A stretch of DNA of 64,000 nt from Natronosalvus vescus (GCF_023973145.1 NZ_CP099546.1:124001-188000); one strand, 5' to 3'; shown: positions 53,284-62,702, counted from the stretch's first letter. Numbers and translations are program-made. The notes: generated by a model not told the origin, from the letters alone.

Positions 53284-53523
53284 CCAGAGAAGTGGCTAAC
53301 AACGTTATTCTTTTGGCTTGATACTTTCACGAACACCTTGGGGGAGAAAATGGTAGCGGTCTGTAAAGTCCACCTTGTATTTACATTCCAGTAGTCAACT
53401 ACCCACTACGGATCTTGGGCGCGTTGAGTATTGGATCTGTCCTAGATCCGTCCCCTCACTCGTTTGAGCCTCCACCCTCCTTCGAGAACGTTCGCTCGAG
53501 ATGGACACTCTCTCAGGACAAAC

Positions 53524-53529
53524 ATTTTA
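53524..53529 (+). promoter_or_regulatory. TATA-like element of the acidic surface protein gene
   Basis: The segment attttatcc, with its core at 53524-53529, lies 25-30 nt before the ATG at 53554, which supports that start over the upstream one at 53464. Confidence 0.45.
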
Positions 53530-53553
53530 TCCACTCGTGAGCGAGTGACGGGT

Positions 53554-54789
53554 ATGAACAGCCCTCCTCGAATAGTTGCCCTCGGCCTCGGGTTCGTGCT
53601 GGTCGTCGCCCTCTCACTCGCAATGCTCGTCGGTGCCAGTTCAGGCTACGAGCTTACAGTCGACGACGGAATCTCGACGCCTACACAGTCTGTTGAAATC
53701 GACGGCGACGAGTACGATATCGAAGGCGTCGGCGTCGTCACCCCTGGGGATCAGATCTCGATCACGGTGACGTCAGCGGAGGACTATCGCATTTTTCTCT
53801 ACAACCAGGACGGACAGAGTGAGTTTAACGCGGGGTGGTCTGCCGATGAAGAACACATCACGATAGGTACTGCCGACGACGACCTCGACACAGCCGAGCT
53901 GGCCCCCGGAACGTATCTGTTATCGCTCGAGCCTCGTGGAGAGGGGAGACAGGCAGTATACCCGGTCGTCGTCGAAGGCTACGATCTTGAGCTTTCCTTC
54001 CCGAACGAAATCGATTCGTCGAGCGCGCTCGAGGTGACAGCCACGGTCGAACGAACTGCGCTCGATGAGGAACCTGCGGACGTCTCGGTTGCGATCTGGG
54101 ATGGCGATGACGTGACCGAACTCACCCTCGATCGAGATGGTGAGGGGAGTTACTCGACCGTGCTCGAGGCCGGTTCACTCGAGAGTGGAACCTACGACGT
54201 ATACGGTGGCATTTCGAGTGATTCGTCCGATGGCCATCACTCCGCTCTCGCCGTTACCAACGGGGGAACGCTGACTGTGTTTACGGACTCAGATGACTCG
54301 GACGATGCCGGTGACCATGATGATGCGGACTCAGATGACTCGGATGACGCTGCTGACGAGAGGGAAGGGGACGACTCAGACGACTCGGGTGAGTCAGACA
54401 GCGGAGCAAGCGACGACGGTGACACAGATGGGGCGGCGGACGATTCGGACTCAGATGACTCGGGTGGCGACGACGACCACACTGATCACGATGGAGATAG
54501 CGACGATGGCTCGAGTGACGAGGGCTCCGAGGATGGCGACACCGACGGTGAGAGTGATGATGAGACGGAACCGACCGATGATGATGCACCGGTGACGGAG
54601 AGCGATGACGACGATGAGGAACGTGACGGGGATGCCGACGACCGAACCGTTATCGATCGGAACGAAAGCACGGGTGATGACGGTACCGACGACGACGGTC
54701 TCGGGAATTCATGGCTGTTAATCGGTGGGAGTCTGTTTGCCCTGCTCTTCGTTGCCCGGTTGCTGGGTTCCCCTTCCACTGAAAGTTAA
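53554..54789 (+). CDS. Secreted protein with acidic stalk and C-terminal membrane anchor
   Basis: The ATG at 53554 (MNSPPRIVALGLGFVLVVAL) begins a Sec signal. The 411-residue protein has an Ig-like or CARDB-like domain to about residue 230 (ELSFPNEIDSSSALEVTATV; VSVAIWDGDDVTELTLDRDG). An extreme Asp/Ser/Glu-rich linker of about 135 residues follows (DDSDDAGDHDDADSDDSDDA), then a final helix SWLLIGGSLFALLFVARLLG with a short tail. The layout is of a surface-exposed stalked protein anchored in the membrane. No PGF-CTERM motif is seen, so the anchor probably remains. Function is unknown; it lies beside glmU and another stalked protein. Confidence 0.85.
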   Translation: MNSPPRIVALGLGFVLVVALSLAMLVGASSGYELTVDDGISTPTQSVEIDGDEYDIEGVGVVTPGDQISITVTSAEDYRIFLYNQDGQSEFNAGWSADEEHITIGTADDDLDTAELAPGTYLLSLEPRGEGRQAVYPVVVEGYDLELSFPNEIDSSSALEVTATVERTALDEEPADVSVAIWDGDDVTELTLDRDGEGSYSTVLEAGSLESGTYDVYGGISSDSSDGHHSALAVTNGGTLTVFTDSDDSDDAGDHDDADSDDSDDAADEREGDDSDDSGESDSGASDDGDTDGAADDSDSDDSGGDDDHTDHDGDSDDGSSDEGSEDGDTDGESDDETEPTDDDAPVTESDDDDEERDGDADDRTVIDRNESTGDDGTDDDGLGNSWLLIGGSLFALLFVARLLGSPSTES

Positions 54790-54822
54790 CCGTCCCTTCA
54801 CCCCTTCTCGGTGCAGATATAC

Positions 54823-54874
54823 TTGACCTCCTCCCGCGCCTGAAGACGCGGGTATGCGCTCGCACTATGTATCA
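54823..54874 (+). repeat. 52-bp palindromic IS-like end, inverted copy of 19145-19196
   Basis: The sequence ttgacctcctcccgcg, with stem cccgcg/cgcggg around cctgaaga, runs on to tatgcgctcgcactatgtat. It matches the minus strand of 19145-19196 in 51 of 52 bases. It lies in the gap before a surface-protein gene and has no transposase beside it. Confidence 0.8.
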
Positions 54875-55026
54875 CTCCGTGTGGGTGACGACCCCACCTC
54901 GAACGCTGCTATGACACTCAATGTGACGAAGTGGTGTGTGAGAACGACACACCACAGAATCGAAACGCACTGACTCGAGAATATCATCTCCCGAAAGGTT
55001 AAGATTCGGGAGTTTCATGTTCAGCT

Positions 55027-57519
55027 ATGAAAGGTGCAGGACGTGTCTGGGTGGTTCTTCTCGTAGCTCTCGCGCTCGTGATCTCTCCGATCGCGGGCAC
55101 CGCGGGTGCAGCGATTGGAGCTACACCGATGGCGAACTCGACGAGTATCGATGACGATGAACGAATAACGATCACTGATCAGGTATCTGTCTGGGATCGG
55201 TCGGCGGTGACACTCCGCGCTGATTCGAGCGCGGAGGGTGCCGTCAGTGTTGACTTCTTGGCTGATCTGAAGGCCCCTGACGATGAATATTATTCTTCAT
55301 TCCGCCAAAACCTAACCGTCTTCAAACAGGGAAAGACTGTTCCGGTTCACTTCGATACGAACGTTCAGTCATCGAGTTCCTTTGATGAGAACGACGAGGT
55401 ACAGATTCTCACCGCGAAACTTCACGATGACGCGGATGTGGGCGCGCTGCCGATGTCCAACGGTGACCTGTCTGATGCGTTCACACAGGAGAACCTGGAT
55501 AATCTCAACGAGAACGTCTCGTTCTCACTCGAGCCGAAGAAGAAGGCACTCGATGAGGATGGCGAACTCACGTACCAGTTCGAGGACGAAGGCGCGGGCA
55601 TGTACGCCCTGTTTGTGGCGACTGGGGATGGCCTTTCAGTCGACGATAACGATCTCGAGATCATCGACGACACGACCATCGTCGGCGTCGAACACCTCGC
55701 TGTCCAAGAAAACCCTTCGGAGGTCACCGTTGACGATGATGGAGTGCTCCCCGGGGACACCGTCACGTTCGATGCCGAGGCTACTGACCTCGAGGGAGAG
55801 ATCGATCACACGGTGATTCTGTACGATGAAGAGACGTATCTCGACTTCGTCATCAACATCACCGATCAGATAGATGGTGACTTCTCGGCCAGCGATATCG
55901 TGATCGAACACGACATCGAGTCGATAAACGGCGTCCAGTCGCTCGAGGACGACGTCTCGTTCCTCGGGATGGATATTGGTGCTCAATCGGTCTCGGGCGT
56001 CACCCACGTCGGCGACATTATCTCCTTCATCACGAGCGAGGCCGGTGATGCTGTCGACGCCGACATCGATGGGCCACAGACGAAAGCCACTGGCGACGTC
56101 GTCCTCAACGCCTCCTCGACGGCGATTGCCGACGCAGGAACGACCGCCGAGATCGACGTCGAGACGTTTGGGAACTGGTCTGAAGGTGACTATCGCTGGG
56201 TACACGTCGCTACCGGTGACTCGAGCGATGCGTTCCAGACCAATACGGGAACGATCTCGCTCGAAGAAGAGAAGGACACGACACCTCCACCAGGGCCACC
56301 AGCGCCACCGGGGCCGCCGGATGACCCACCGGTTGGCCCACCGGAAGTGCCGGTTGATCCACTGCCGTTCGCCAGCTTCGACGAACTGCAGGTGGCGGCC
56401 GTTGACGAGAAGACCGGCCTTCCAACGGCGCGGTTCAGTCCGGAGTCACCAGTCGGCTGGGTCGCTTTGCAGACCGACACCGAGATCGAGGTGCTCGTCC
56501 AGGGCTTCGATCTCTCGAACCCACCGGAAGAGCTCACGTCGGTACCGGATGACACTATCTCGCTCCAGTCGATTACTGTCGCCGAAGGGTACGAAAATAC
56601 CCCCGGAACGATCGAGTTCCGCGTCGACAAGACGACGGTCGATGAGACCAAAGTCGATCAAGGGGCGCTGACCGTCCTCCGGTATGATGCGGCTGCCGGC
56701 GAGTGGGAAGCGCTCGAGACTGAGGTTGTTGGGACGACCGGTGATCGTATCATCCTCGAAGCGGAGACGCCACGGTTCTCGTACTTCGCGGTCGCGGAGA
56801 CCGAGACGACACCGGAGACGACGCCCCCAACCGCAAACATCGAAATCTTGCCGGATTCGACGATCGAAGAGGGTGACACGGCAACGCTGTCGGCTGCAGG
56901 ATCCGATCCCGGAAGCGGCGAGATCGTTGGCTATGAGTGGAAACTCGATGATGAGAAGATCGGTAACGGAGAAGAACTCGAGATCACGCCCGATGCTGGT
57001 GAATACGAAGTTGAGTTGACGGTCGTTACCGACGAGGACGAAAGCGATACCACAACCGCTACGCTCACCGTCCAAGTGCGAATCGTCGACCCGAGTGAGA
57101 AACACCGTGTCGAGATCACCGTGACGGACAACGATGGAGACCCGATTGAAGGGGCGACGGTCACGATCGGCGATGAGGAAGTGACGACGGGTGCTGACGG
57201 CATTGCGACGTTCGACCTCGAGAACAACGTTTACACGGCAACGATCACTGCAGACGGGTATGAAACGGTCACGCAGGAGGTCGATGTCGACGGCCAGGAA
57301 ACGGAATTCGCGATCCAGATGGCTTCTGCAGTCGAGGATGATGGCTGGCCGGTCTGGCTCCTCATCTTGGTGGTGCTGGGTCTGATGGGGCTCGCGATCG
57401 GTGGGCTCTATATCAAGTACCTGCAGGAGGAAGAGGATCTCGACCTTCAGGAGGAGTTCGAAAAGCTCCGCGAGAGTCTCAACGAACGCCGCAAAGACGT
57501 GAGCAACCGCTTCAACTAA
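55027..57519 (+). CDS. Surface protein with PKD-like domains and cytoplasmic coiled-coil tail
   Basis: The 830-residue protein has a Sec signal (VWVVLLVALALVISPIAGTA), then a beta-rich region to about 415. A proline linker (PPPGPPAPPGPPDDPPVGPP) is followed by a PGF-pre-PGF-like domain near 443-595 (FASFDELQVAAVDEKTGLPT; RFSYFAVAETE), a PKD-like domain near 599-690 (PTANIEILPDSTIEEGDTAT) and a carboxypeptidase-regulatory-like domain near 694-770 (GDPIEGATVTIGDEEVTTGA). A membrane helix (WPVWLLILVVLGLMGLAIGG) precedes about 35 charged residues (LQEEFEKLRESLNERRKDVS) that would form a cytoplasmic coiled coil. The inward-facing tail is unlike the short basic tails of the other surface proteins here and could transmit a signal or bind the cytoskeleton (inference). 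Confidence 0.9.
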   Translation: MKGAGRVWVVLLVALALVISPIAGTAGAAIGATPMANSTSIDDDERITITDQVSVWDRSAVTLRADSSAEGAVSVDFLADLKAPDDEYYSSFRQNLTVFKQGKTVPVHFDTNVQSSSSFDENDEVQILTAKLHDDADVGALPMSNGDLSDAFTQENLDNLNENVSFSLEPKKKALDEDGELTYQFEDEGAGMYALFVATGDGLSVDDNDLEIIDDTTIVGVEHLAVQENPSEVTVDDDGVLPGDTVTFDAEATDLEGEIDHTVILYDEETYLDFVINITDQIDGDFSASDIVIEHDIESINGVQSLEDDVSFLGMDIGAQSVSGVTHVGDIISFITSEAGDAVDADIDGPQTKATGDVVLNASSTAIADAGTTAEIDVETFGNWSEGDYRWVHVATGDSSDAFQTNTGTISLEEEKDTTPPPGPPAPPGPPDDPPVGPPEVPVDPLPFASFDELQVAAVDEKTGLPTARFSPESPVGWVALQTDTEIEVLVQGFDLSNPPEELTSVPDDTISLQSITVAEGYENTPGTIEFRVDKTTVDETKVDQGALTVLRYDAAAGEWEALETEVVGTTGDRIILEAETPRFSYFAVAETETTPETTPPTANIEILPDSTIEEGDTATLSAAGSDPGSGEIVGYEWKLDDEKIGNGEELEITPDAGEYEVELTVVTDEDESDTTTATLTVQVRIVDPSEKHRVEITVTDNDGDPIEGATVTIGDEEVTTGADGIATFDLENNVYTATITADGYETVTQEVDVDGQETEFAIQMASAVEDDGWPVWLLILVVLGLMGLAIGGLYIKYLQEEEDLDLQEEFEKLRESLNERRKDVSNRFN

Positions 57520-57694
57520 ACGGTAGCGCGGAGTCCCCTTCCTCAAGCACGAGCGAAGCGAGCGGTAGGGAGGGGAGGAGCGCGTTCGTATAGTCGTTCG
57601 AAAGGCGGGCCTTTCGTGATGACGAGAGACTCTGTCTCTCGAACCACTGTGCAAAACGCCAGCCTATACATAGCCACGGAGCTACATTGAATAT

Positions 57695-58948
57695 GTGGCA
57701 GACGACTACGTGCGTCGGACGGCAATCACCCGCCTCTCGGTAGACGACGAGCAACGCGACGTGCTCGAAGAGACCATCACCGAGTGGAAACGGGGCTGCC
57801 AACTCGCCACAGGCCTCGCGTGGGGACATTGCAACACCAAGAGCGATGTGCAACCCCTCGCCTACGACGCTGTGCGCGAAGATACTAACCTCGGTAGTCA
57901 GCACGCGATCCTCGCTACCCACCAAGCTGCAGAAGCCATCACTGGGTGTATCGAACGCCGGTCGAAAGGAAAGAAGGTCAGCAAGCCGACGTTCACCGCG
58001 CCGACCGTAACGTACGATACGCGGACGATGACGGTGTTTGATGACGATACTGTCTCCCTCTCCACTACGGAAAGTCGGGTTCGGTGTCCGCTTGACCTTC
58101 CCGACGCCGACGATGGCTACCAGCGACAGTACCTCGACTCGGACGAATGGAGCGTTACGGAAAGCACGCTCACTGCCCGCGACGGTGAGTTCTTCTTGCA
58201 TATCGGCTTCCGCCGGTACAAGAACGACACCGAACGAAATACCGCCGAGGACGGAACGGTTCTCGGGGTTGACCTCGGTATCGAAAACCTCGCCGTTACC
58301 AGTACCGCCTACTTTTTCAGCGGGCGGAAGCTAACCCACCGGCTTCGCGAGTTCGAGAAGGTACGCGCCGGATTGCAACAGACCGGAACGCGAAGTGCTC
58401 ACCGAACACTCGTACAGTCGAGTGGCCGGGAACTTCGTTACGTCCGTGACGTTCTCCACCGGGCGTCGAACGCGTTGATAGATGAAGCACTCCGCTACGA
58501 CTGTGACGTTATCGCGTTCGAGAACCTAACCCATATCCGCGACCGAACCGGTGCGTCGTGGGGTCACAAGTGGGCGTTCCGAACGCTCTACGAATACGTC
58601 GAGTACAAAGCCGAAGCCGTCGGTATCTCGGTGAAGCAAGTCGGGTCGGCGTACACGTCGAAGCGGTGTTCTGAGTGCGGATTTACCGCAAGCGAGAATC
58701 GCTCGTCGCGTAACGAGTTCCGATGCGTGAAGTGTGGGTCGGAAGCGAACGCCGATTACAATGCGGCGAAGAACATCGGTATGCGGTATGTCCGCCGGGG
58801 CCAACAGTCGTCTCGGCGGACGGGCAACAGTCAACTCACCCTGAAGTCTGGAACGGTGACGCCGAAGCGCGGATTTACCGGCTACCCCGACGGGTTCGAG
58901 GCCGAGTTCACGGACAAGCCCCACCCTCAAAGCGCCGAAGGCGCTTAG
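57695..58948 (+). CDS. tnpB: TnpB RNA-guided endonuclease of an IS200/IS605-type element
   Basis: The GTG at 57695 begins ADDYVRRTAITRLSVDDEQR, a usual TnpB N-terminus, giving 417 residues. The RuvC catalytic acids are all present: D193 (GVDLGIENLAVT), E276 (VIAFENLTHIRDR) and D354 (NADYNAAKNIG). The zinc ribbon is C325/C328 (KRCSECGF) and C344/C347 (FRCVKCGS). The protein looks fully functional. TnpB uses an RNA from the element's right end to cut DNA and keep the element in place. No tnpA lies nearby, so this is a stand-alone element of the IS1341 type. The last codons lie in the right-end hairpin. Confidence 0.95.
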   Translation: MADDYVRRTAITRLSVDDEQRDVLEETITEWKRGCQLATGLAWGHCNTKSDVQPLAYDAVREDTNLGSQHAILATHQAAEAITGCIERRSKGKKVSKPTFTAPTVTYDTRTMTVFDDDTVSLSTTESRVRCPLDLPDADDGYQRQYLDSDEWSVTESTLTARDGEFFLHIGFRRYKNDTERNTAEDGTVLGVDLGIENLAVTSTAYFFSGRKLTHRLREFEKVRAGLQQTGTRSAHRTLVQSSGRELRYVRDVLHRASNALIDEALRYDCDVIAFENLTHIRDRTGASWGHKWAFRTLYEYVEYKAEAVGISVKQVGSAYTSKRCSECGFTASENRSSRNEFRCVKCGSEANADYNAAKNIGMRYVRRGQQSSRRTGNSQLTLKSGTVTPKRGFTGYPDGFEAEFTDKPHPQSAEGA

Positions 58949-58955
58949 GGTGGGG
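58919..58955 (+). ncRNA. Probable right end and guide-RNA (omega RNA) hairpin of the tnpB element
   Basis: Two nested perfect stems are seen: ccccaccc/gggtgggg (58919-58926 with 58948-58955) and aagcgcc/ggcgctt (58930-58936 with 58940-58946). The tnpB stop codon lies inside. Guide RNAs of TnpB come from the 3' end of the gene and the right end of the element, so this hairpin is the likely core, with the guide starting downstream near gtagttgac. Exact processing ends cannot be seen. Confidence 0.55.
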
Positions 58956-59350
58956 TAGTTGACCTGAAAATACTACTAGTTAATGCTATAAAAATCGAAA
59001 GAATATTTCATTCACGTGCAGTCAACGACTGACAGACCGTTCGAGGAACCTGTACCCGTCCGTATGACCGGGCCGTTCACGCCTAATTCGCTTCTCGATC
59101 CCCACGATAGACACACTACCCACTGCAGTCTGGCCACGGGCTGACGGGCATTGTAAGCAAATACTATGGTCTCCACGACACCGGATGCGCCACTCGAACG
59201 GGTAGTCTTTTAATCTTCCCGAGTCGCGAACGAACACGACCGTCTGTCTCGACCGATCGACACCTATATTCGGGTATCAGCGATGCCGACGATCGTCGAA
59301 ACTCGTCGAGTCGTCGTCCGAAGCGCTCGTTATCGACCCCGTGCCCCCGA
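58956..59350. other. Intergenic region after tnpB
   Basis: The first 60 bases are AT-rich (tactactagttaatgctata) and may include the element's outer end or a target site. No coding frame with protein character is seen before the convergent surface-protein gene. Confidence 0.4.
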
Positions 59351-60868
59351 CTACCGCGAGTGTCGAACCCGCCAGATCGTTCCGAAGGCGATCGAACCCG
59401 CCAGGAGGAGCCCCGCGACCCCCAACGCTCCGAATCCACCCTCTTCCTCGATCGGTTCGCCACGTTCGTCCGGTTCGTCCGGGGTTTCCACCGTCTCCTC
59501 TTCTTCCTCGTCGTCGCCACCTGTGTCAGGTGCCGTCGGTTCGTCGGCCTCGAGGACGGTGAGCGTCACCGGTTCGGCGTCACCGACCCCGATCTCGTAC
59601 TCGCCCGGCTCGTCGATCGTGAGTTCGAACGTCTCAGTGACCGACACACCGGCGTCGACACTCGCCACGATCGTCTCGCGTTCGTCGCCGTCGACCGTCA
59701 CCGCCAGCTCGTCGGTTCCGTTCACCCGGCCACTGTTCTCGATCGTCGTCGTGACGGTGACTGCCTCGCCAACCGTGACCGTCGAAGGTTCGAGCGCAAG
59801 GTCTGTCACGGTCAACACCGGAGCATCGGCCGTCAGTGCGTGCGTCGAGAACACGTCGAGCCTCGCCTCGAGGACGACCGCCTCCGCAGTTTCGTCGACG
59901 ACCGTCGTATCACTCGGCTCCCAGCGATCGGCTTCCTCGTCGTAGCTGTGGACGGTGATGGTCTCCGGATCGGCCCCGGTCGCGTTGAGCCAGTCTCGAT
60001 CGATCGCGTATCGGTACTCGACGTCGCGGATCGTCTCCGCCTCCGACGCGTTTCGAACGGTGTAGGAACCGATCTCGACGGTACCAGTTTCAGACGGGAG
60101 CCGCTCCAGCCGCTGGTCGTGCTCGGCCACCTCCGCAGCGTCGAGCGTGAACGTCGGATCGCCGCGACCGTTGAAGCGCACAGTCAGTTCCTCGAGCATG
60201 ACGTTCGACCCGATCTGGAACGCATGGGCGTCGCCGGTCAGCGCGATGTGGGATCTGGCGTGTTCGATCGTCACGACGCGGGTGACGTTGTCGGGCGCGT
60301 CGATCTCGATCGTCGCCCGCGGCGAGGCAACGTACACCCTGCTGTCGGCGATGGTCGCGTGGACGGTGAACGTCCCGACGATCTGATCTCCCGCCTCGAG
60401 GCCCTCGCTGTCCACCGAAAACCCGACGGCAACGCGCTCGTTCGGGCCGAGCACGGTGGCGTTTTCCTCGTCACCGATCACTCCCGATTCCGTGTGGAAT
60501 TCGAGGCGTTCGTCGTCGGTTTCGATCCAGACCGTTGTGCCCTCGGATCCGGTGTACTCGAGTTCGAAGACGTCGTCGATGCCCGTGAACGCGGACGGTG
60601 GGACGCCGTCGACCGCCGTGTTCGGGTTCCCGCTGGTCAGGTCGATCATCAGGTGGCCGTCCTCGTCGATCACGACGTAGTCGCCGTTCGGCCCCGAACT
60701 GGGGGTGGCGATCAGGTCGTCGATCTCCTCGAGGGTGTCGACCCCGCGGTCGTTCCCGTCTTCGCTCGAGTTGCCGTCGAAACCCGGTGGAAGGACGCCC
60801 GCACTCGTCGCTCCGATACCGGCGGCCAGGAGTACGACCGTCAGCAACAATCCAGTGACTCGTTTCAT
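59351..60868 (-). CDS. Secreted protein with CARDB domain and C-terminal anchor
   Basis: The frame is open to 61105, but the ATG at 60868 (MKRVTGLLLTVVLLAAGIGA) begins a clear Sec signal, giving 505 residues. A PGF-pre-PGF-like region (NVTRVVTIEHARSHIALTGD to EARLDVFSTHALTADAPV) is followed by a CARDB domain near 350-445 (LTVTDLALEPSTVTVGEAVT; YEIGVGDAEPVTLTVLEAD). An acidic linker leads to the membrane helix GGFGALGVAGLLLAGSIAFG with a basic end. The E-GGFGALG start of the tail resembles PGF-CTERM but lacks the exact PGF. Function is unknown; it is a surface component. Confidence 0.88.
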   Translation of the reverse strand: MKRVTGLLLTVVLLAAGIGATSAGVLPPGFDGNSSEDGNDRGVDTLEEIDDLIATPSSGPNGDYVVIDEDGHLMIDLTSGNPNTAVDGVPPSAFTGIDDVFELEYTGSEGTTVWIETDDERLEFHTESGVIGDEENATVLGPNERVAVGFSVDSEGLEAGDQIVGTFTVHATIADSRVYVASPRATIEIDAPDNVTRVVTIEHARSHIALTGDAHAFQIGSNVMLEELTVRFNGRGDPTFTLDAAEVAEHDQRLERLPSETGTVEIGSYTVRNASEAETIRDVEYRYAIDRDWLNATGADPETITVHSYDEEADRWEPSDTTVVDETAEAVVLEARLDVFSTHALTADAPVLTVTDLALEPSTVTVGEAVTVTTTIENSGRVNGTDELAVTVDGDERETIVASVDAGVSVTETFELTIDEPGEYEIGVGDAEPVTLTVLEADEPTAPDTGGDDEEEEETVETPDEPDERGEPIEEEGGFGALGVAGLLLAGSIAFGTIWRVRHSR

Positions 60869-61638
60869 GTGACCACACCCGGTGGTCGACGTCCTCCCTG
60901 TAGCAGTCGTACGTTGGCTAGCATTGTTCCCCCGGATGCACGCGAACGTGTCGGTGCACCCCCTTGCTCCGCCACTTTCGAACACAGGGGTATGGTAATA
61001 GTCACGTTGCACTAACCCAACGAGTGATCGATACACGCCAACGTTCGCATGTGTTCGTTCTATCCAGCCGTTCGGCCGGTAGGGGAGGGTTCGTGGCCGG
61101 TGCATTGTCGTTTCTGGGTCGATTATTCGATTATTCGATTATCCGACTATCCGACTATCCGACCCCAGTTCTCGACCGACCCTGCTACAAGTCGAGTAAC
61201 ATCCGTCACAGCTCCTCGAGAACGATTCAGGTGGCCTGTAAAATCGTACTGGCTCACACAGTCATCACTATGGTATGGTGTGAAGGAGAACCGACTCCAC
61301 TCGAGATGCCGGTGAGTCGAAACGCGTCGGCGTGTTGCGGTGTCGAAGCCGATTTCGTGTCGATGGTGGGTGGTGGATTGCAGCAGCGGAATCGGCTCTC
61401 GTTTACCACGGCGTTTCATCCCGTGTGGGGTTCCCCATCGAGCCGGTGACACTCCAGGGGTATGGTAATACGCCTGTTGTAGACGGAACAATGTCGAATT
61501 TCGAAGTTGACGTCGACCGTTGCTCCCTTGACGTACAGTTCTGGACGCGCGTCTCGCCGGATAACTGAAGCTAACATCCGGGTTTCACCGGTACAACCTC
61601 TCTATACCTTAGTATCCCGACCCGAAACGGGTTCCTCA
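60869..61638. other. 770-bp gene-free region with repeats
   Basis: Two identical 16-base copies of caggggtatggtaata lie at 60985-61000 and 61455-61470. An octamer tandem repeat lies at 61121-61163. Frames in this region have no protein character. It holds the promoters of the divergent surface-protein and zinc-ribbon membrane-protein genes and perhaps a degraded mobile element between the two 16-base copies. Confidence 0.55.
61121..61163. repeat. Octamer tandem repeat
   Basis: Five copies of an 8-base unit follow each other: gattattc twice, gattatcc once and gactatcc twice, then a partial unit. Such short arrays are rare in haloarchaea. It lies between divergent promoters and could be length-variable. 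Confidence 0.85.
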
Positions 61639-62487
61639 ATGGGGACACCAACGCGAACGATTGATCGGCTCAGAGCATCGGAGTACACCGGAGCCAACAG
61701 GTGCCTCCCGTGTACGATCGTCAACGCGGTCATCGCCTGTGTGATTGCCGTTGCCGCCGCAATACTGTGGATTCCCGCGGGAATCGTCACCTTGCTGGCG
61801 TGCGCCGTCGTCATCTACGTTCGGGGCTATCTCATCCCGGGAACGCCGGCACTGACCGCCAGATACCTTCCCGAGCGCGTTCTCGCCTGGTTCGACAAAG
61901 GCGAGGTACTCGAGCCGGCCGACCCTGATTCTGCCCATGAATACGCAACCCCTGTTCAGTCGAACGACGACTCGGAGGCGGTGGACGTCGAGAAACTGTT
62001 GTTCTCCAGCGACATCGTAGAGGAGGATCCACGAGGGGACGACATCCAGCTCACCCGACCCTTCCGAGACGCGTGGTGGCGACACATCAGACGCTTCCGG
62101 GATGGGGGAGACGCGACCGCACAGCTCGCCGCGGTACTCGAGGTACCCTCCGATGCTCTCACGATTGAGCCCGACGGCGATCGATTCGTCGTCTCGTTCG
62201 AGGGAGCGCCGATCGGGCGATGGCCCTCCGATGCGGCGTTCTACGCCGATCTCGCCGTCGAGCCGACGCTCCGCGAACGGATTCCCGAGTGGGACGAACT
62301 GGGTGATCGGACTCGAACGGAACTGATCGCCGGAATGCGGGCGTTTCTCGAACAGTGTCCGACGTGTGACGCCACCCTCGACCCCGTCGAGGACGTCCGC
62401 AAGTCGTGTTGCTCGAGCGATTTCACGAGCGTGAACGTCGATTGTACGGCGTGTGGCGCTCGGGTGTTCAGCGGGTCGTATCGGTGA
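61639..62487 (+). CDS. Haloarchaeal membrane protein with C-terminal zinc ribbon
   Basis: The ATG at 61639 (MGTPTRTIDRLRASEYTGAN) fits better than the frame's start at 61507. The 282-residue protein has two adjacent helices (TIVNAVIACVIAVAAAILWI and GIVTLLACAVVIYVRGYLIP), a short conserved-looking segment (LTARYLPERVLAWFDKGEVL), an acidic cytoplasmic middle and a zinc ribbon (CPTCDATLD, SCCSS, VDCTACGARVF). Similar proteins beginning RLRASEYTG-x-NRCLPCT occur in haloarchaea with no known role. Four or more cysteines at the end probably bind zinc. It is followed by an acidic small protein. Confidence 0.85.
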   Translation: MGTPTRTIDRLRASEYTGANRCLPCTIVNAVIACVIAVAAAILWIPAGIVTLLACAVVIYVRGYLIPGTPALTARYLPERVLAWFDKGEVLEPADPDSAHEYATPVQSNDDSEAVDVEKLLFSSDIVEEDPRGDDIQLTRPFRDAWWRHIRRFRDGGDATAQLAAVLEVPSDALTIEPDGDRFVVSFEGAPIGRWPSDAAFYADLAVEPTLRERIPEWDELGDRTRTELIAGMRAFLEQCPTCDATLDPVEDVRKSCCSSDFTSVNVDCTACGARVFSGSYR

Positions 62488-62672
62488 CGGTGGAAACACC
62501 AGCCGACGATTGCGGAAGACTCGAGCGGCACGAGTGCAGCTATCCGATCCGTTCTTCCGGTGGGAATTGGACGTTGGGCGCGTGCTATCGAATGTTGTGA
62601 GAAAACACGCGCCGCCTGAAAGCTGGCTACGAGCGATAGGGGGTCGGAACGACTGATGAACTGCCAACGTAG

Positions 62673-62679
62673 TTTATAA
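62673..62679 (+). promoter_or_regulatory. TATA-like element of the acidic protein gene
   Basis: The segment agtttataac has its core tttataa at 62673-62679, 24-30 nt before the ATG at 62703, the spacing expected for a leaderless haloarchaeal transcript. Confidence 0.5.
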
Positions 62680-62702
62680 CACTTGTGGCCGAACGATCGG
62701 CT

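Noticed and set aside
59360-61015. A 551-codon plus-strand frame opposite the CARDB surface protein
   Set aside because: Arginine-rich antisense shadow with no domain pattern; the minus strand has a signal peptide, domains and a membrane anchor.
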